From Candidatus Thalassospirochaeta sargassi (lineage in GTDB: Bacteria; Spirochaetota; Spirochaetia; UBA9216): DNA of 53,460 nt. A program made the position numbers and the translations under genes. Numbering within the stretch: position 1 is the first letter of the stretch; each line of letters starts with the position of its first letter. Below are positions 16,439-24,891 of the stretch, piece after piece. Location: positions 1-53,460 of the forward strand of contig JAQQAL010000034.1 of NCBI GenBank assembly GCA_028532855.1. Reading direction: 5' to 3'. A model generated the notes under the pieces. That model was not told where the DNA came from, made no database searches, and saw nothing but the letters and a program-made list of their open reading frames with translations.

Positions 16439-17926
16439 ATGACTGATTGTTTTCTTGGAATTGATATTGGCACGGGCTCGTCAAAGGGAGTTATAACCGA
16501 TATCTCAGGCAAAATTCTTGCTGAGGCACAGGTTCCGCATGATATGGAGATGCCCGCACCCGGGCAGTATGAGCAGGATGCTGATGAGATATGGTGGGGA
16601 GACTTCGTTAGACTCTGCAGACAGCTATGCGATTTGCTCAGCCGTAATCATGGCCTGAGAACTGAAAATATTAAGGCCGTCGGAATAAGCACAATAGCTC
16701 CATGTGTTCTCCCCGTCGACAGCAAAGGCCGTCCGCTGCGCAAGGGTATAATGTATGGTATAGATACAAGGGCAGTCGATGAAATTACAGAAATTGAAGA
16801 GCTTGTGGGAAAAGATGAAATTTTCAGACTGACGGGGCTGACTCTATCCTCGCAGGCATGTGTTCCGAAAATGCGCTGGCTCCAGAAACATGAACCGGAG
16901 GTATGGGACCGTACAGCAAAAATTCTGACAGCAGCCGGCTACATTGTCTACAAACTGACAGGTCGCTTCACAGTTGATATTTACAACGCCATCGGATACG
17001 CACCACTCTTTGATATCCGCAAAAAATGCTGGGACAGCAATCACTCAGCAGACCTTAATATAAACATGAAACTTCTGCCCGAACTGCTGTGGAGCAGCGA
17101 TGTTGCCGGAACAGTCACTGCTGAAGCCGCGGAGCTCACAGGACTGTCCATCGGCACAGCGATCATCACAGGAACTGCGGATGCAGTATCAGAGGCTGTC
17201 GGGGCCGGTGTATGCATGAACGGTGACATGATGATGATGTACGGCAGCAGTAATTTTTTCATCATGCGAACCGAAAACCTGACCCCGCTGAGCTCATTCT
17301 GGTCCTCGAACTTTATTGATCCCGGAACGTCTGTCATTACCGGAGGAATGTCTACTGTAGGCAGTATGTTCAAATGGTTCAGTGAAACCTTCCCCGGTCG
17401 TTCACTTCCGGAATGGGAAAACCTTGCGGCGGCTGCAGCGCCCGGGGCGGGCGGCATTACAATCCTGCCGTATTTCGCGGGAGAGCGCACGCCCATAAAC
17501 GCCCCTGACGCAAAGGGAGTAATCTTCGGCCTCAGTCTACAATCCTCCCCCGGCGACATATTCCGTGCCTTGCAGGAATCTGTAGGCTACGGAATAAAAC
17601 ACAATATTGAAGAAATGAGACGGCAGGGAACCGGGGCCCGGCGCATCATCGCTATCGGCGGCGCGTCTGGAAGCAGACAGCTGATGCAGGTAATCAGCGA
17701 CATCACAGGAGTCAGCCAGTTTATTCCAGATATCGGCCTCGGTGCCTGCTACGGAGATGCTTTTCTTGCTGCTGTAGGTACAGGACATTTCAATAGCTCT
17801 GCAGAAGCAGGCAAATGGGTTGGGGTTGCTGATGAGATAGTACCCGATAAAGATCTTTTTGGATTTTATGAAGAGGGGTATAAAAAATACCGGGCACTCT
17901 ATGAGAGCACCCGGCACCTATTTTAG
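16439..17926 (+). CDS. FGGY-family carbohydrate kinase (xylulokinase-like)
   Basis: This ATP-dependent sugar kinase has 495 residues. The N-terminal motif is GIDIGTGSSKGVITD, and KAVGISTIAPCVLPVD follows. The xylulokinase-type ITGTADAVSEAVGAG and YFAGERTPINAPDAKGVIFGL come next, and the C-terminal lobe has IIAIGGASGSRQLMQVISDITG. GGAGG precedes the ATG. It is last in the DeoR-led operon and would phosphorylate the pathway's sugar after import. The ABC transporter encoded convergently is a possible supplier. The last codons contain a hairpin that also serves as terminator. The substrate is unknown. Confidence 0.9.
   Translation: MTDCFLGIDIGTGSSKGVITDISGKILAEAQVPHDMEMPAPGQYEQDADEIWWGDFVRLCRQLCDLLSRNHGLRTENIKAVGISTIAPCVLPVDSKGRPLRKGIMYGIDTRAVDEITEIEELVGKDEIFRLTGLTLSSQACVPKMRWLQKHEPEVWDRTAKILTAAGYIVYKLTGRFTVDIYNAIGYAPLFDIRKKCWDSNHSADLNINMKLLPELLWSSDVAGTVTAEAAELTGLSIGTAIITGTADAVSEAVGAGVCMNGDMMMMYGSSNFFIMRTENLTPLSSFWSSNFIDPGTSVITGGMSTVGSMFKWFSETFPGRSLPEWENLAAAAAPGAGGITILPYFAGERTPINAPDAKGVIFGLSLQSSPGDIFRALQESVGYGIKHNIEEMRRQGTGARRIIAIGGASGSRQLMQVISDITGVSQFIPDIGLGACYGDAFLAAVGTGHFNSSAEAGKWVGVADEIVPDKDLFGFYEEGYKKYRALYESTRHLF
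17882..17922. terminator. Bidirectional terminator inside the 3' end of the FGGY kinase gene
   Basis: CCGGGCACTCT-ATG-AGAGCACCCGG (17890-17914) folds into an 11-position stem with two internal mismatches. On the minus strand it is followed by TATTTTTT (17882-17889), a good terminator for the DhaK/DhaL/cupin operon. On the plus strand the weaker ACCTATTTT follows. The convergent genes are only 27 bp apart, so the signal is embedded in kinase codons. Confidence 0.65.
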
Positions 17927-17953
17927 CTGAAAAAGCCTACCGCCTCACCATGA

Positions 17954-18460
17954 CTAAAGCTCAACCTCATAATAGAAGCCGAACTCCTCTTTCAATTCAT
18001 AGGCGAAAAAATCTACATCCGGAGTATTTTCATAAAACGCAACGAATGTATTAGCCGTATCAGCCTGCGTAAGCGGAGCATGATGCCAAACCCCGGGGTT
18101 CAGAATAACAGCAGACCCCTTCTTTACCGGAAAGGCTTTTACCGAATTGAAATCGGGCCTCTGAGGATCATCAACCTCCGGTAGAGCTACTACAATGAAG
18201 ATATCTTCCGTCGGCAGCAGGGCCTCCCCGGTAGTCTTATGACATTCGAAAGTCTCCTCGACGAGGCCGTTCCTACCATAGGTCTGAACAATGGAGAATG
18301 ACGTATTACCTGCGTGAACCATTACACCAAGCTTATTCCAGAACTTCAATTCTTCAACATCGGCATCAGGTGCACGAAGTTCCTCGGAAATAATCGTTCC
18401 GTAGGTCCCGAAGTTCTTTTTAGTTAATTCTGTCAATTTTAAAACGCGTTTTTCCACCAC
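17954..18460 (-). CDS. Ureidoglycolate lyase (AllA)-like cupin protein
   Basis: This small cupin (168 residues) resembles ureidoglycolate lyase/hydrolase: NFGTYGTII near the start, FECHKTTGEALLPTEDIFIVVAL with the conserved His and Glu, and AVILNPGVWHHAPLT with the paired His. The start is a GTG (18458-18460) followed by a second in-frame GTG, just after AGGAG. No other allantoin or purine genes are present. It is the last gene of an operon with DhaL, DhaK and a sugar transporter, so it probably acts on a sugar or keto-acid derivative instead. An isomerase or lyase role is a guess. Confidence 0.85.
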   Translation of the reverse strand: MVEKRVLKLTELTKKNFGTYGTIISEELRAPDADVEELKFWNKLGVMVHAGNTSFSIVQTYGRNGLVEETFECHKTTGEALLPTEDIFIVVALPEVDDPQRPDFNSVKAFPVKKGSAVILNPGVWHHAPLTQADTANTFVAFYENTPDVDFFAYELKEEFGFYYEVEL

Positions 18461-18466
18461 AATCTC

Positions 18467-19102
18467 CTAAGCAGCAACAAAATCTGCAAATGTGCCGATA
18501 AGGATTGCTCCCATTGTAGCACCCGGATCCATTATATCTGCAGACTTCTCCTGGTAGTAGGCCGCCCTGCCATGCTGAGCAACCATGCCCACTGTGGCAT
18601 CACGACCTTCTTCAGCGGCCTTCTTCGCTTTTACGGCAGCCACGGATAGATCTTCGCCCGCGGCAGCTGCTGCCTCCAAGGCTTCAGCTGCAGGGTGGAG
18701 AGAATCAATTATCGTTTTTTCACCGGGCTTAGATTTTCCACGGTCCATTATACCGCCGACAAAGGCCTGCCAGAAAGAAGCAGCTTCTGCTGTACCCATT
18801 TCAGTACAGCCTTTTAATGCCTTGCCTCCGCGCATAAAACCGGTTGCCATGAGTGTCCCCATTGTTGACGGGGCAGCCTTTGACATAGCCATACCGCCCT
18901 TCATCAGCATTGAACCGAGGTCATCCTCAGTCCAGCCTGCTGCAAATTCGTCAACAGCTGCAAAAACAGCAGCCATTGTAAGACCCAGATCACCGTCACC
19001 CATCTTACTGTCCAAATCAATAAGATAATCTTTTTTCTCGACGGCAACAGAGTTCATTTTCGACAGAAAAGCCTTTACATCACTTACTGATAGTTTGTTC
19101 AT
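18467..19102 (-). CDS. dhaL: Dihydroxyacetone kinase-like subunit DhaL (nucleotide-binding)
   Basis: This DAK2-domain protein (211 residues from the ATG at 19100-19102) has GGAGG six bases upstream. A longer frame starts 63 bp earlier but lacks support. The magnesium-nucleotide site is intact as DLDSKMGDGDLGLTM, with all three Asp residues. KPGEKTIIDSLHPA and GRAAYYQEKSADIMDPGATMG match DhaL. In E. coli DhaL carries ADP that is rephosphorylated by the PTS protein DhaM. No dhaM is seen here, so it either uses ATP directly or relies on a DhaM elsewhere. It lies 16 bp after dhaK. Confidence 0.93.
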   Translation of the reverse strand: MNKLSVSDVKAFLSKMNSVAVEKKDYLIDLDSKMGDGDLGLTMAAVFAAVDEFAAGWTEDDLGSMLMKGGMAMSKAAPSTMGTLMATGFMRGGKALKGCTEMGTAEAASFWQAFVGGIMDRGKSKPGEKTIIDSLHPAAEALEAAAAAGEDLSVAAVKAKKAAEEGRDATVGMVAQHGRAAYYQEKSADIMDPGATMGAILIGTFADFVAA

Positions 19103-19118
19103 TCCGTCCCTCCGATGA

Positions 19119-20123
19119 TTAAAGCTGAACCTGCTCGAAGAATGGGGTATATGCCGGCTTGGCAAGATACTTTTTCAATTCATCATCAAGCTTCAGCAAA
19201 GAGATTGATGCCCCGGCCATTTCCATTGATGTTGCGTATTCACCTGCATAGACATGAAAAACGGAAATGCCCTTCTCTTTAAGCATCATATTAACCTTTC
19301 GATACATAACATAGAGCTCCTCTTTCGGAGTTGCTCCAAGACCGTTCATAAGTACAGCTACTTCATCTCCACTTTCATACGGTAGGTCTTCAAGTATAGC
19401 GTTCAGCATTGTTTCTACAACATCATCAGCGGGCTTAAGCGGTCCCTTTTCGATACCCGGCTCTCCATGTATACCCATGCCGATTTCCATTTCACCCTCT
19501 TCTATTGTAAATGACGGCTTACCGACTTCAGGAACAATACAGGGACTGAGGGCTACGCCCATAGTTCTGACATTTGCACAGACCTTTTCTGCAACTGCCT
19601 TAACCTCTTCAAGAGTTTTCATGTCATCGGCTGCAGCACCCGCAATCTTGTATACAAAAAAGATACCGGCGACACCGCGGCGTTTGTGTTCTTCACCCTT
19701 CTTTGATGAAGCAACGTCTTCGCCCGCCACTACCTGAAGGACCTTGATGTCTTCCATTTCGGCCATTTCCGCCGCCATGTCGAAGTTCATGATATCGCCG
19801 CCGTAATTACCATAGATGTAAAGTACTCCGGCACCCTTGTCTATATCCTTTGTAACCTCAAGCATCTGTTCGGCTGACGGCGACTGAAAAACGCCTCCGA
19901 CTGAACAGCCGTCAAGCATGCCGTCACCGACGTAGCCGAGGAAAAGCGGAAGGTGCCCCGAGCCGCCACCGGTTGCAATACCAACCTTACCGTCTTTACC
20001 TGTAGCGGTACATACACAGCGAAGATCATCATTGACATATTTAAGTTTTTCAGGATGTGCGGCCATGATTCCTTCGATCATTTCATCAACAAAATTCTCC
20101 GGTTTATTCAAGAATTTTTTCAT
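19119..20123 (-). CDS. dhaK: Dihydroxyacetone kinase-like subunit DhaK (substrate-binding)
   Basis: This DAK1-domain protein has 334 residues. The covalent substrate-binding His is present in MGIHGEPG. The catalytic pair equivalent to E. coli His56 and Asp109 is kept, in GGGSGH (His57) and NYGGDIMNF (Asp110). The residues next to His57 are changed: E. coli has GHEPMH, this protein GHLPLF (56-61). This suggests a pocket for something other than dihydroxyacetone, perhaps a tetrulose. GAGGAG precedes the ATG, and the gene follows the second permease gene by 16 bp. The kinase step is therefore tied to one importer. Confidence 0.93.
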   Translation of the reverse strand: MKKFLNKPENFVDEMIEGIMAAHPEKLKYVNDDLRCVCTATGKDGKVGIATGGGSGHLPLFLGYVGDGMLDGCSVGGVFQSPSAEQMLEVTKDIDKGAGVLYIYGNYGGDIMNFDMAAEMAEMEDIKVLQVVAGEDVASSKKGEEHKRRGVAGIFFVYKIAGAAADDMKTLEEVKAVAEKVCANVRTMGVALSPCIVPEVGKPSFTIEEGEMEIGMGIHGEPGIEKGPLKPADDVVETMLNAILEDLPYESGDEVAVLMNGLGATPKEELYVMYRKVNMMLKEKGISVFHVYAGEYATSMEMAGASISLLKLDDELKKYLAKPAYTPFFEQVQL

Positions 20124-20139
20124 TTTATACTCCTCACTT

Positions 20140-21159
20140 TCAGTCTGCAGCCTGTCCGGCAGCCTTTAATTTATTCATTTCCATTACGCGTTTTCGCTCA
20201 TTATATTTGTGCAGCAGGTAATTGATTACCATAATCGCAAGCAGTGCGAATCCCCAGATGAACTTCTTGAAAAACGGACTGAACGACATAATGTTAAGTC
20301 CGCTCTGCGTAATCTGCAGGATTATGATACCCATTACCAGCCCTTTAACTGTACCGAAACCGCCATCCGGATCAGTTCCGCCAAGTACAGCTACTAGAAT
20401 AGCCTGAAGCAGGTAGGCTGTTCCGTAACCGGGCCGCATTGAGTTTGCTCTTGATATCATTATCAGTGAAGCCAGGCCTGCAAGAACTGCCGTGAGTATG
20501 TAGGTGTTGATAAGAACCTTTGTGTTATTAACACCTGAAAACTTAGCAACAGTAGGGTTTGATCCCACCATGTACATATTAAACCCCTGCCTTGTCCGGT
20601 TCAGCAACACGCTGACAAGCAAGGCTATTAATACAAATATTATGAACGGAACAGGTATTCCAAGCACTGTACCGCTTCCAAGAGCCATAAACGACTCAGG
20701 AAAGCCGCTTACGCTGTGTCCCTGTGTGATAACAATTGCAAGCCCCAGAAACAACCCCTGTGTACCAAGGGTTGCAAGAATCGGAGGAACCCCGATACCT
20801 GCTATCAGCAGTCCGTTAACCAGACCGCATACTATAGACACAGCAATTACTGCAAGTACCGCCAGAAGGATTGCAACACCGGCAGGAGTCGAAGACTCAA
20901 TCGAATCAGCCAGAATCAGTGCTGCGATAACGCCTGTGAAGTTTGAAACTGAAACTACAGACAAATCAATACCGCCGGTAATCATCGCCATCATCATCGC
21001 GAGTGCAAGCAGTCCGAATTCCGGGAACTGCGATGCCATTGACTGCAGATTTATACCGGTAAGGAATTTACTCGGCATAGCTATCGACAGAATGATGAAA
21101 ATCACCATCATAATTATAAAAAGGGTAAAGTTCTTAGAACTTTTCAACTTTATCTTCAC
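20140..21159 (-). CDS. Rbs-type sugar ABC transporter permease
   Basis: This BPD_transp_2 (RbsC-like) membrane protein has 339 residues and about nine hydrophobic segments. Family features include MITGGIDLSVVSVSNFTGV, GVPPILATLGTQGLFLGLAIVITQG and AILVAVLGGTDPDGGFGTVKGLVMG. The start is GTG (21157-21159) with GGGAGAGG upstream. It pairs with the permease encoded 12 bp upstream, so the channel is probably a heterodimer. It precedes dhaK. Confidence 0.92.
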   Translation of the reverse strand: MKIKLKSSKNFTLFIIMMVIFIILSIAMPSKFLTGINLQSMASQFPEFGLLALAMMMAMITGGIDLSVVSVSNFTGVIAALILADSIESSTPAGVAILLAVLAVIAVSIVCGLVNGLLIAGIGVPPILATLGTQGLFLGLAIVITQGHSVSGFPESFMALGSGTVLGIPVPFIIFVLIALLVSVLLNRTRQGFNMYMVGSNPTVAKFSGVNNTKVLINTYILTAVLAGLASLIMISRANSMRPGYGTAYLLQAILVAVLGGTDPDGGFGTVKGLVMGIIILQITQSGLNIMSFSPFFKKFIWGFALLAIMVINYLLHKYNERKRVMEMNKLKAAGQAAD

Positions 21160-21171
21160 TTCGCCTCTCCC

Positions 21172-22176
21172 TTAAGCTGCCCGCAGGCCTTTTCTCTCGT
21201 TTATCTTATTCTGTGCATAGGTAATTGTGACACCGAGAATGATAATGACGCCTATGAAGAACTGCTGCCAGTATGACGACAGCCCGATAAGAACAAGGTT
21301 TTTCTCAAGTATCGTAATCAAAGCCACACCGATCAGTGTTCCGGTGATAGTACCGGTACCTCCGCTTATTCTCGTTCCGCCGAGCACTACCGCAGCAATT
21401 ACACTGAGCTCGCTTCCTACTATATAATTAGGATTTGAGTACCTTATCAGGGACAGATGCATCACACCCATAACCCCGGCCAGAAGGCCCGCGTACATAT
21501 ACGTAAAAAACTGGATTTTTCTTATATTGTATCCGCATCGCTTTGCAGCTTCCCTGTTCCCGCCTATCGCATAGATACCGCGCCCTATCATTGTATATTT
21601 CAGCAGGAACCAGGTTAAAACTACAATTATCACAAGGATCAGAAAGAAAACCGAAAGTCCGTACTGTGTTCCGTCAGGACGGGTAAAGGTGAGAATATTC
21701 ATCTTACCAAAAACCTTAATACTGTCCGGTATATTACCGACATTAATGGCCTTGGTTCCAAACCACTCCAGCAACGCGCCGTGAAAAAGTGAACTTGTAC
21801 CAAGGGTTGTAATCAGGGTCGGCAGATTGAAAATCGAGATAAATACTGCATTGATTGCGCCGAGAGCCAGGCCGACTCCAATTGAAATCAGGAAAGCCAC
21901 TGCAATGTTATCGACACCGCTTGCTATCAGAACATTGATAGCAATATACTGACCACAGATTGCAATAGCAGTACAGGAAACATCAATTCCACCTGAAAGC
22001 AGAACCACAAAAATACCTATTGCAAGCACTGCTGTACCCGAACTGCTTCGCAGAAGGTCAAACATATTTTCCCAGGTCATGAAGACAGGGTTAATTGTTG
22101 TGATTACAATTGAAAATACTATTACTATCAGCAGAAGATAGGTTTCATTCTTTTTGAACAATGATTTCAGATTCAT
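21172..22176 (-). CDS. Rbs-type sugar ABC transporter permease
   Basis: This RbsC-like membrane protein has 334 residues. Diagnostic segments are VVLLSGGIDVSCTAIAICGQY, NLPTLITTLGTSSLFHG and AAVVLGGTRISGGTGTITGTLIG. Its ATG overlaps the stop of the ATPase gene by ATGA (22173-22176), so the two are translationally coupled. It forms the channel with the neighbouring permease. Confidence 0.92.
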   Translation of the reverse strand: MNLKSLFKKNETYLLLIVIVFSIVITTINPVFMTWENMFDLLRSSSGTAVLAIGIFVVLLSGGIDVSCTAIAICGQYIAINVLIASGVDNIAVAFLISIGVGLALGAINAVFISIFNLPTLITTLGTSSLFHGALLEWFGTKAINVGNIPDSIKVFGKMNILTFTRPDGTQYGLSVFFLILVIIVVLTWFLLKYTMIGRGIYAIGGNREAAKRCGYNIRKIQFFTYMYAGLLAGVMGVMHLSLIRYSNPNYIVGSELSVIAAVVLGGTRISGGTGTITGTLIGVALITILEKNLVLIGLSSYWQQFFIGVIIILGVTITYAQNKINERKGLRAA

Positions 22177-23699
22177 GCTCCTGCCTCCTCCTCATAAGAT
22201 CTTGTTACAATATCGAACAGCTCATCAGCTGTGGTTGTTGTTGAATCCTCAACCTCTTTAATTATCCTGCCGTTCGACATAAGCAGTACGCGGTTACAGT
22301 TGTCAAGAATCTCCTGAATCTCATCGGATATCATGATGATTCCCATACCCTTTTCTGCAAGATCGCGTATTATTTCATGTATGGTATGTTTCGAACCGAT
22401 ATCAATTCCAATTGTGGGTCCGTCAAGGATAAAAACATCAGGCTCAGTTGCAAGCCATTTAGCAAGAACAACACGCTGCTGATTTCCACCTGAAAGGCTG
22501 TTAACAGGGTTATCACCGGTCGGAGTCTTAATAGACAGCTTTTCAATCCAGTTATCACCCGCTTTCTTCCGCTTAAACTGACTCAATAATCCGAGTTTCA
22601 CAAGTAGAGATTTAAGAATCGTGATTACGATATTATCGCCTATGGACTGTTCCTCAAACAGACCCTGCCCATGACGCTCTTCAGGAAGCAGGGCAATTCC
22701 ATTATTAATAGCATCTTCCGGCTTTTTAATATCAACAGCCTTGCCATGCATTTTTATCGTCCCGCTGTCAGGCTTATTCAAACCGAAAAGAGCCTGAGCA
22801 ACCTCGGTTCTTCCCGAACCAATCAATCCGGTGATACCAAGAATCTCACCCTTCTGCAGGTTGAAATTTATATCATGAAACTGACGCTCCTTGTTCAGTC
22901 CTTCAACCGAAAGAAGAGGAGTTTCTTCCGCTAATTTTTTATTATAAATGTATGGAGCATATTCCAGTTCCCGTCCCGTCATAAGATAAACAAGCTTATC
23001 GTTATCCAATTCTGAGGTAGGATAAACACCAATCTGTTTTCCATCTTTTAGAATTGTAATATTCTCAGAGATTTCAAATACCTCGCTAAGCTTGTGACTG
23101 ACGAAAAGGATAGAAATACCCCTTTCTTTCAACTTCATTATTATAGAAAAAAGATGATCAACTTCCTCTTTCGTTATTGCAGATGTTGCCTCATCCATTA
23201 TGATTAATTTCGCGTTCTGGGTGAGAGCACGTGAGATGGCGATAATCTGCTTTTTTGCCATAGAAAGGTTTTCAACCCTTTCATTCAAATCAATTTCTTC
23301 GCCTATTTCATCCAGAGCTTTTCTGGCAGACTCCTGGATAGTTTTCCAATTAACTGTTTGCTGGTTGCTTTCCAGCATCTGATTTATAGAAATGTTCTCG
23401 GCTACGGTGAGATTAGGAAACAATGACAGATCCTGATAGATAATCTGAACACCCGCACGAATTGTTTCAATAGTCTGCATACCGTGTTCATGAAGTTCCC
23501 TGCCTTCAATCTTTACACTTCCGCTGTCAGCCCTGTATACACCGCCGATTACTTTAATGAGGGTGGATTTTCCTGAACCATTTTCACCTATGAGGCAATG
23601 GATTTCACCCTTCCCTATTGTAAGATCAACATTGTCCAGAGCTTTTACTCCGACAAACGTCTTGCTTACTCCCTTAGCTTCTAGAAATACTTCAGCCAT
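22173..23699 (-). CDS. Rbs-type sugar ABC transporter ATP-binding protein (two ATPase domains)
   Basis: This is a duplicated ATPase (508 residues from MAEVFLEAKG at 23699, with GGAG four bases upstream). A longer reading frame begins 87 bp earlier but would start inside the terminator-like region. Domain 1 has Walker A GENGSGKST and Walker B KLIIMDEATSAIT. Domain 2 has a degenerate P-loop GLIGSGRTE, the signature LSGGNQQRV and FILDGPTIGIDIG. In this family one site is typically catalytically weak. It powers the importer whose binding protein is encoded just upstream. Confidence 0.93.
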   Translation of the reverse strand: MAEVFLEAKGVSKTFVGVKALDNVDLTIGKGEIHCLIGENGSGKSTLIKVIGGVYRADSGSVKIEGRELHEHGMQTIETIRAGVQIIYQDLSLFPNLTVAENISINQMLESNQQTVNWKTIQESARKALDEIGEEIDLNERVENLSMAKKQIIAISRALTQNAKLIIMDEATSAITKEEVDHLFSIIMKLKERGISILFVSHKLSEVFEISENITILKDGKQIGVYPTSELDNDKLVYLMTGRELEYAPYIYNKKLAEETPLLSVEGLNKERQFHDINFNLQKGEILGITGLIGSGRTEVAQALFGLNKPDSGTIKMHGKAVDIKKPEDAINNGIALLPEERHGQGLFEEQSIGDNIVITILKSLLVKLGLLSQFKRKKAGDNWIEKLSIKTPTGDNPVNSLSGGNQQRVVLAKWLATEPDVFILDGPTIGIDIGSKHTIHEIIRDLAEKGMGIIMISDEIQEILDNCNRVLLMSNGRIIKEVEDSTTTTADELFDIVTRSYEEEAGA

Positions 23700-23743
23700 T
23701 TTGTCTCCTGTAAAAATGGTAGTGTCATAACCATTATTTGGGT

Positions 23744-23776
23744 AAAAAAAAGAAGGAAGGCCTAAGCCCTCCCTCC
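23744..23776 (-). terminator. Intercistronic terminator-like hairpin after the binding-protein gene
   Basis: On the minus strand GGAGGGAGGG-6 nt-CCTTCCTTCT pairs over 10 positions (three G-U) and is followed by eight T residues. It lies between the binding-protein stop and the ATPase start within one operon, so it should terminate only part of the transcripts and lower expression of the downstream genes. Confidence 0.75.
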
Positions 23777-23792
23777 GAAAACTCAAGATTGA

Positions 23793-24833
23793 TTAAAGTT
23801 TGTAGTTACCGTCAGCGTCTTTCCAGTCGTCGAGGTTGTCTTTATTAACGTCAACCCATGCCTGTCCATAGATAACCTTGTTGCCATGCTCGTTTTCTTT
23901 AATGATGATATCTTCATATCCGGGAGCGCCCATGTCTGTTCCGTCTACAATTTCTTCACCCTTAAGTAGTTTGTATGCAGCCATTGCTGTAACATAGCCG
24001 GCATCGGCAGGTCTCCAGAAGTGAATTGACTGAGCAGCGCCTGACTCGAGGTAGTCGCCTGCTACAGAAGGCAGACATGTACCGAAAGCAGCAACCTTTC
24101 CAATAAGGCCTTTTTCTTCCACTGCAGCTGCAGCACCGGGAACAGTACTCATTGCTGAACCCATAATAGCCTTGAGTTCGGGGTATGTTTTGAGAAGCTC
24201 AAGAGATTTCTCATATGCCATCTGCTGATTTTCCTGATCTTCAACTCTGTCAGTAGCCATCGTGAGGTTGGGATATTTTTCTGCAACCTGTGCAACTTCA
24301 CCGTCAACCCACTGGTTATGAGTAGGAGATGTGAGGTGGCCGACAAACGGCTGCCATACGCCTTCTTCACCCATCCATTCTGCCATTACATCAGCCATGT
24401 GGCGTCCATATGCTTCATTGTCGAATGCTTCAACATCAAAGCTGATCTGCTTCTGGTTGGAAGCTTCGTGTGTGAAAGTAAGGATACCTGCATCATTAGC
24501 TTTCTTGAAAGCTGGTACAAGTGATTCAGGGTCATTGGGTACAACCAGAATTGCATCAACACCCTTCGCAATAAGGTCATTTACGAGTGCTACCTGTGCA
24601 GCCGGGTCGGCTGTATCAGCACCAATCTGGTAACAGTTCACGTCAGGATACTCTTCATTGAACCTCTCAATTCCAAGTCTCATATCATCAAACCATGCTA
24701 CACCTTCAAGTTTAACAACCATTACGATTTCAAGCTGGTCATCACCAGCTGCAGAGCTTTCCTGCTGTCCGCCTGCAAAAGCAAAACCGCCGATTACGAT
24801 TAATGCCAGAAGCATTGCTACGATCTTTTTCAC
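23793..24833 (-). CDS. Rbs-type sugar ABC transporter substrate-binding protein
   Basis: This exported family-4 (RbsB-like) binding protein has 346 residues from the GTG at 24831-24833, which has AGGAGG at a 6-base spacing. The longer frame to 24920 is excluded because it runs through the promoter. The signal peptide is VKKIVAMLLALIVIGGFAFA, followed by GGQQES; there is no lipobox Cys. The mature protein shows LVNDLIAKGVDAILVVPNDPESLVPAFKKANDAG, the hinge and ligand-binding pattern of pentose/hexose/autoinducer binders. It is first in the operon ending with DhaK, DhaL and the AllA-like cupin. The ligand is unknown and need not be ribose. Confidence 0.93.
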   Translation of the reverse strand: MKKIVAMLLALIVIGGFAFAGGQQESSAAGDDQLEIVMVVKLEGVAWFDDMRLGIERFNEEYPDVNCYQIGADTADPAAQVALVNDLIAKGVDAILVVPNDPESLVPAFKKANDAGILTFTHEASNQKQISFDVEAFDNEAYGRHMADVMAEWMGEEGVWQPFVGHLTSPTHNQWVDGEVAQVAEKYPNLTMATDRVEDQENQQMAYEKSLELLKTYPELKAIMGSAMSTVPGAAAAVEEKGLIGKVAAFGTCLPSVAGDYLESGAAQSIHFWRPADAGYVTAMAAYKLLKGEEIVDGTDMGAPGYEDIIIKENEHGNKVIYGQAWVDVNKDNLDDWKDADGNYKL

Positions 24834-24874
24834 GATCGACCTCCTAAAATGTTTTCTTTCCCCAAATTCCTGGG

Positions 24875-24887
24875 TATAAGCGTTATA
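24875..24887. promoter_or_regulatory. Possible LacI-type operator at the transcription start of the transporter operon
   Basis: TATAA-GCG-TTATA (24875-24887) is an inverted repeat centred just downstream of the -10 box, the usual repressor position. The divergent LacI gene is the natural candidate to bind it. The arms are short and AT-rich, so confidence is low. Confidence 0.35.
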
Positions 24888-24891
24888 ACAC

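Noticed and set aside
17954-18460. Allantoin/purine catabolism role for the AllA-like cupin
   Set aside because: No other ureide or purine genes in the window, and the operon is a sugar-transport and kinase unit.
19103-19165. Longer start for DhaL
   Set aside because: The extension overlaps the end of dhaK and lacks a ribosome site; the ATG at 19102 has GGAGG.
23700-23786. Longer start for the first Rbs-type ATPase
   Set aside because: The extra segment covers the terminator hairpin and poly-T; MAEVFLEAKG at 23699 has a ribosome site and matches family length.
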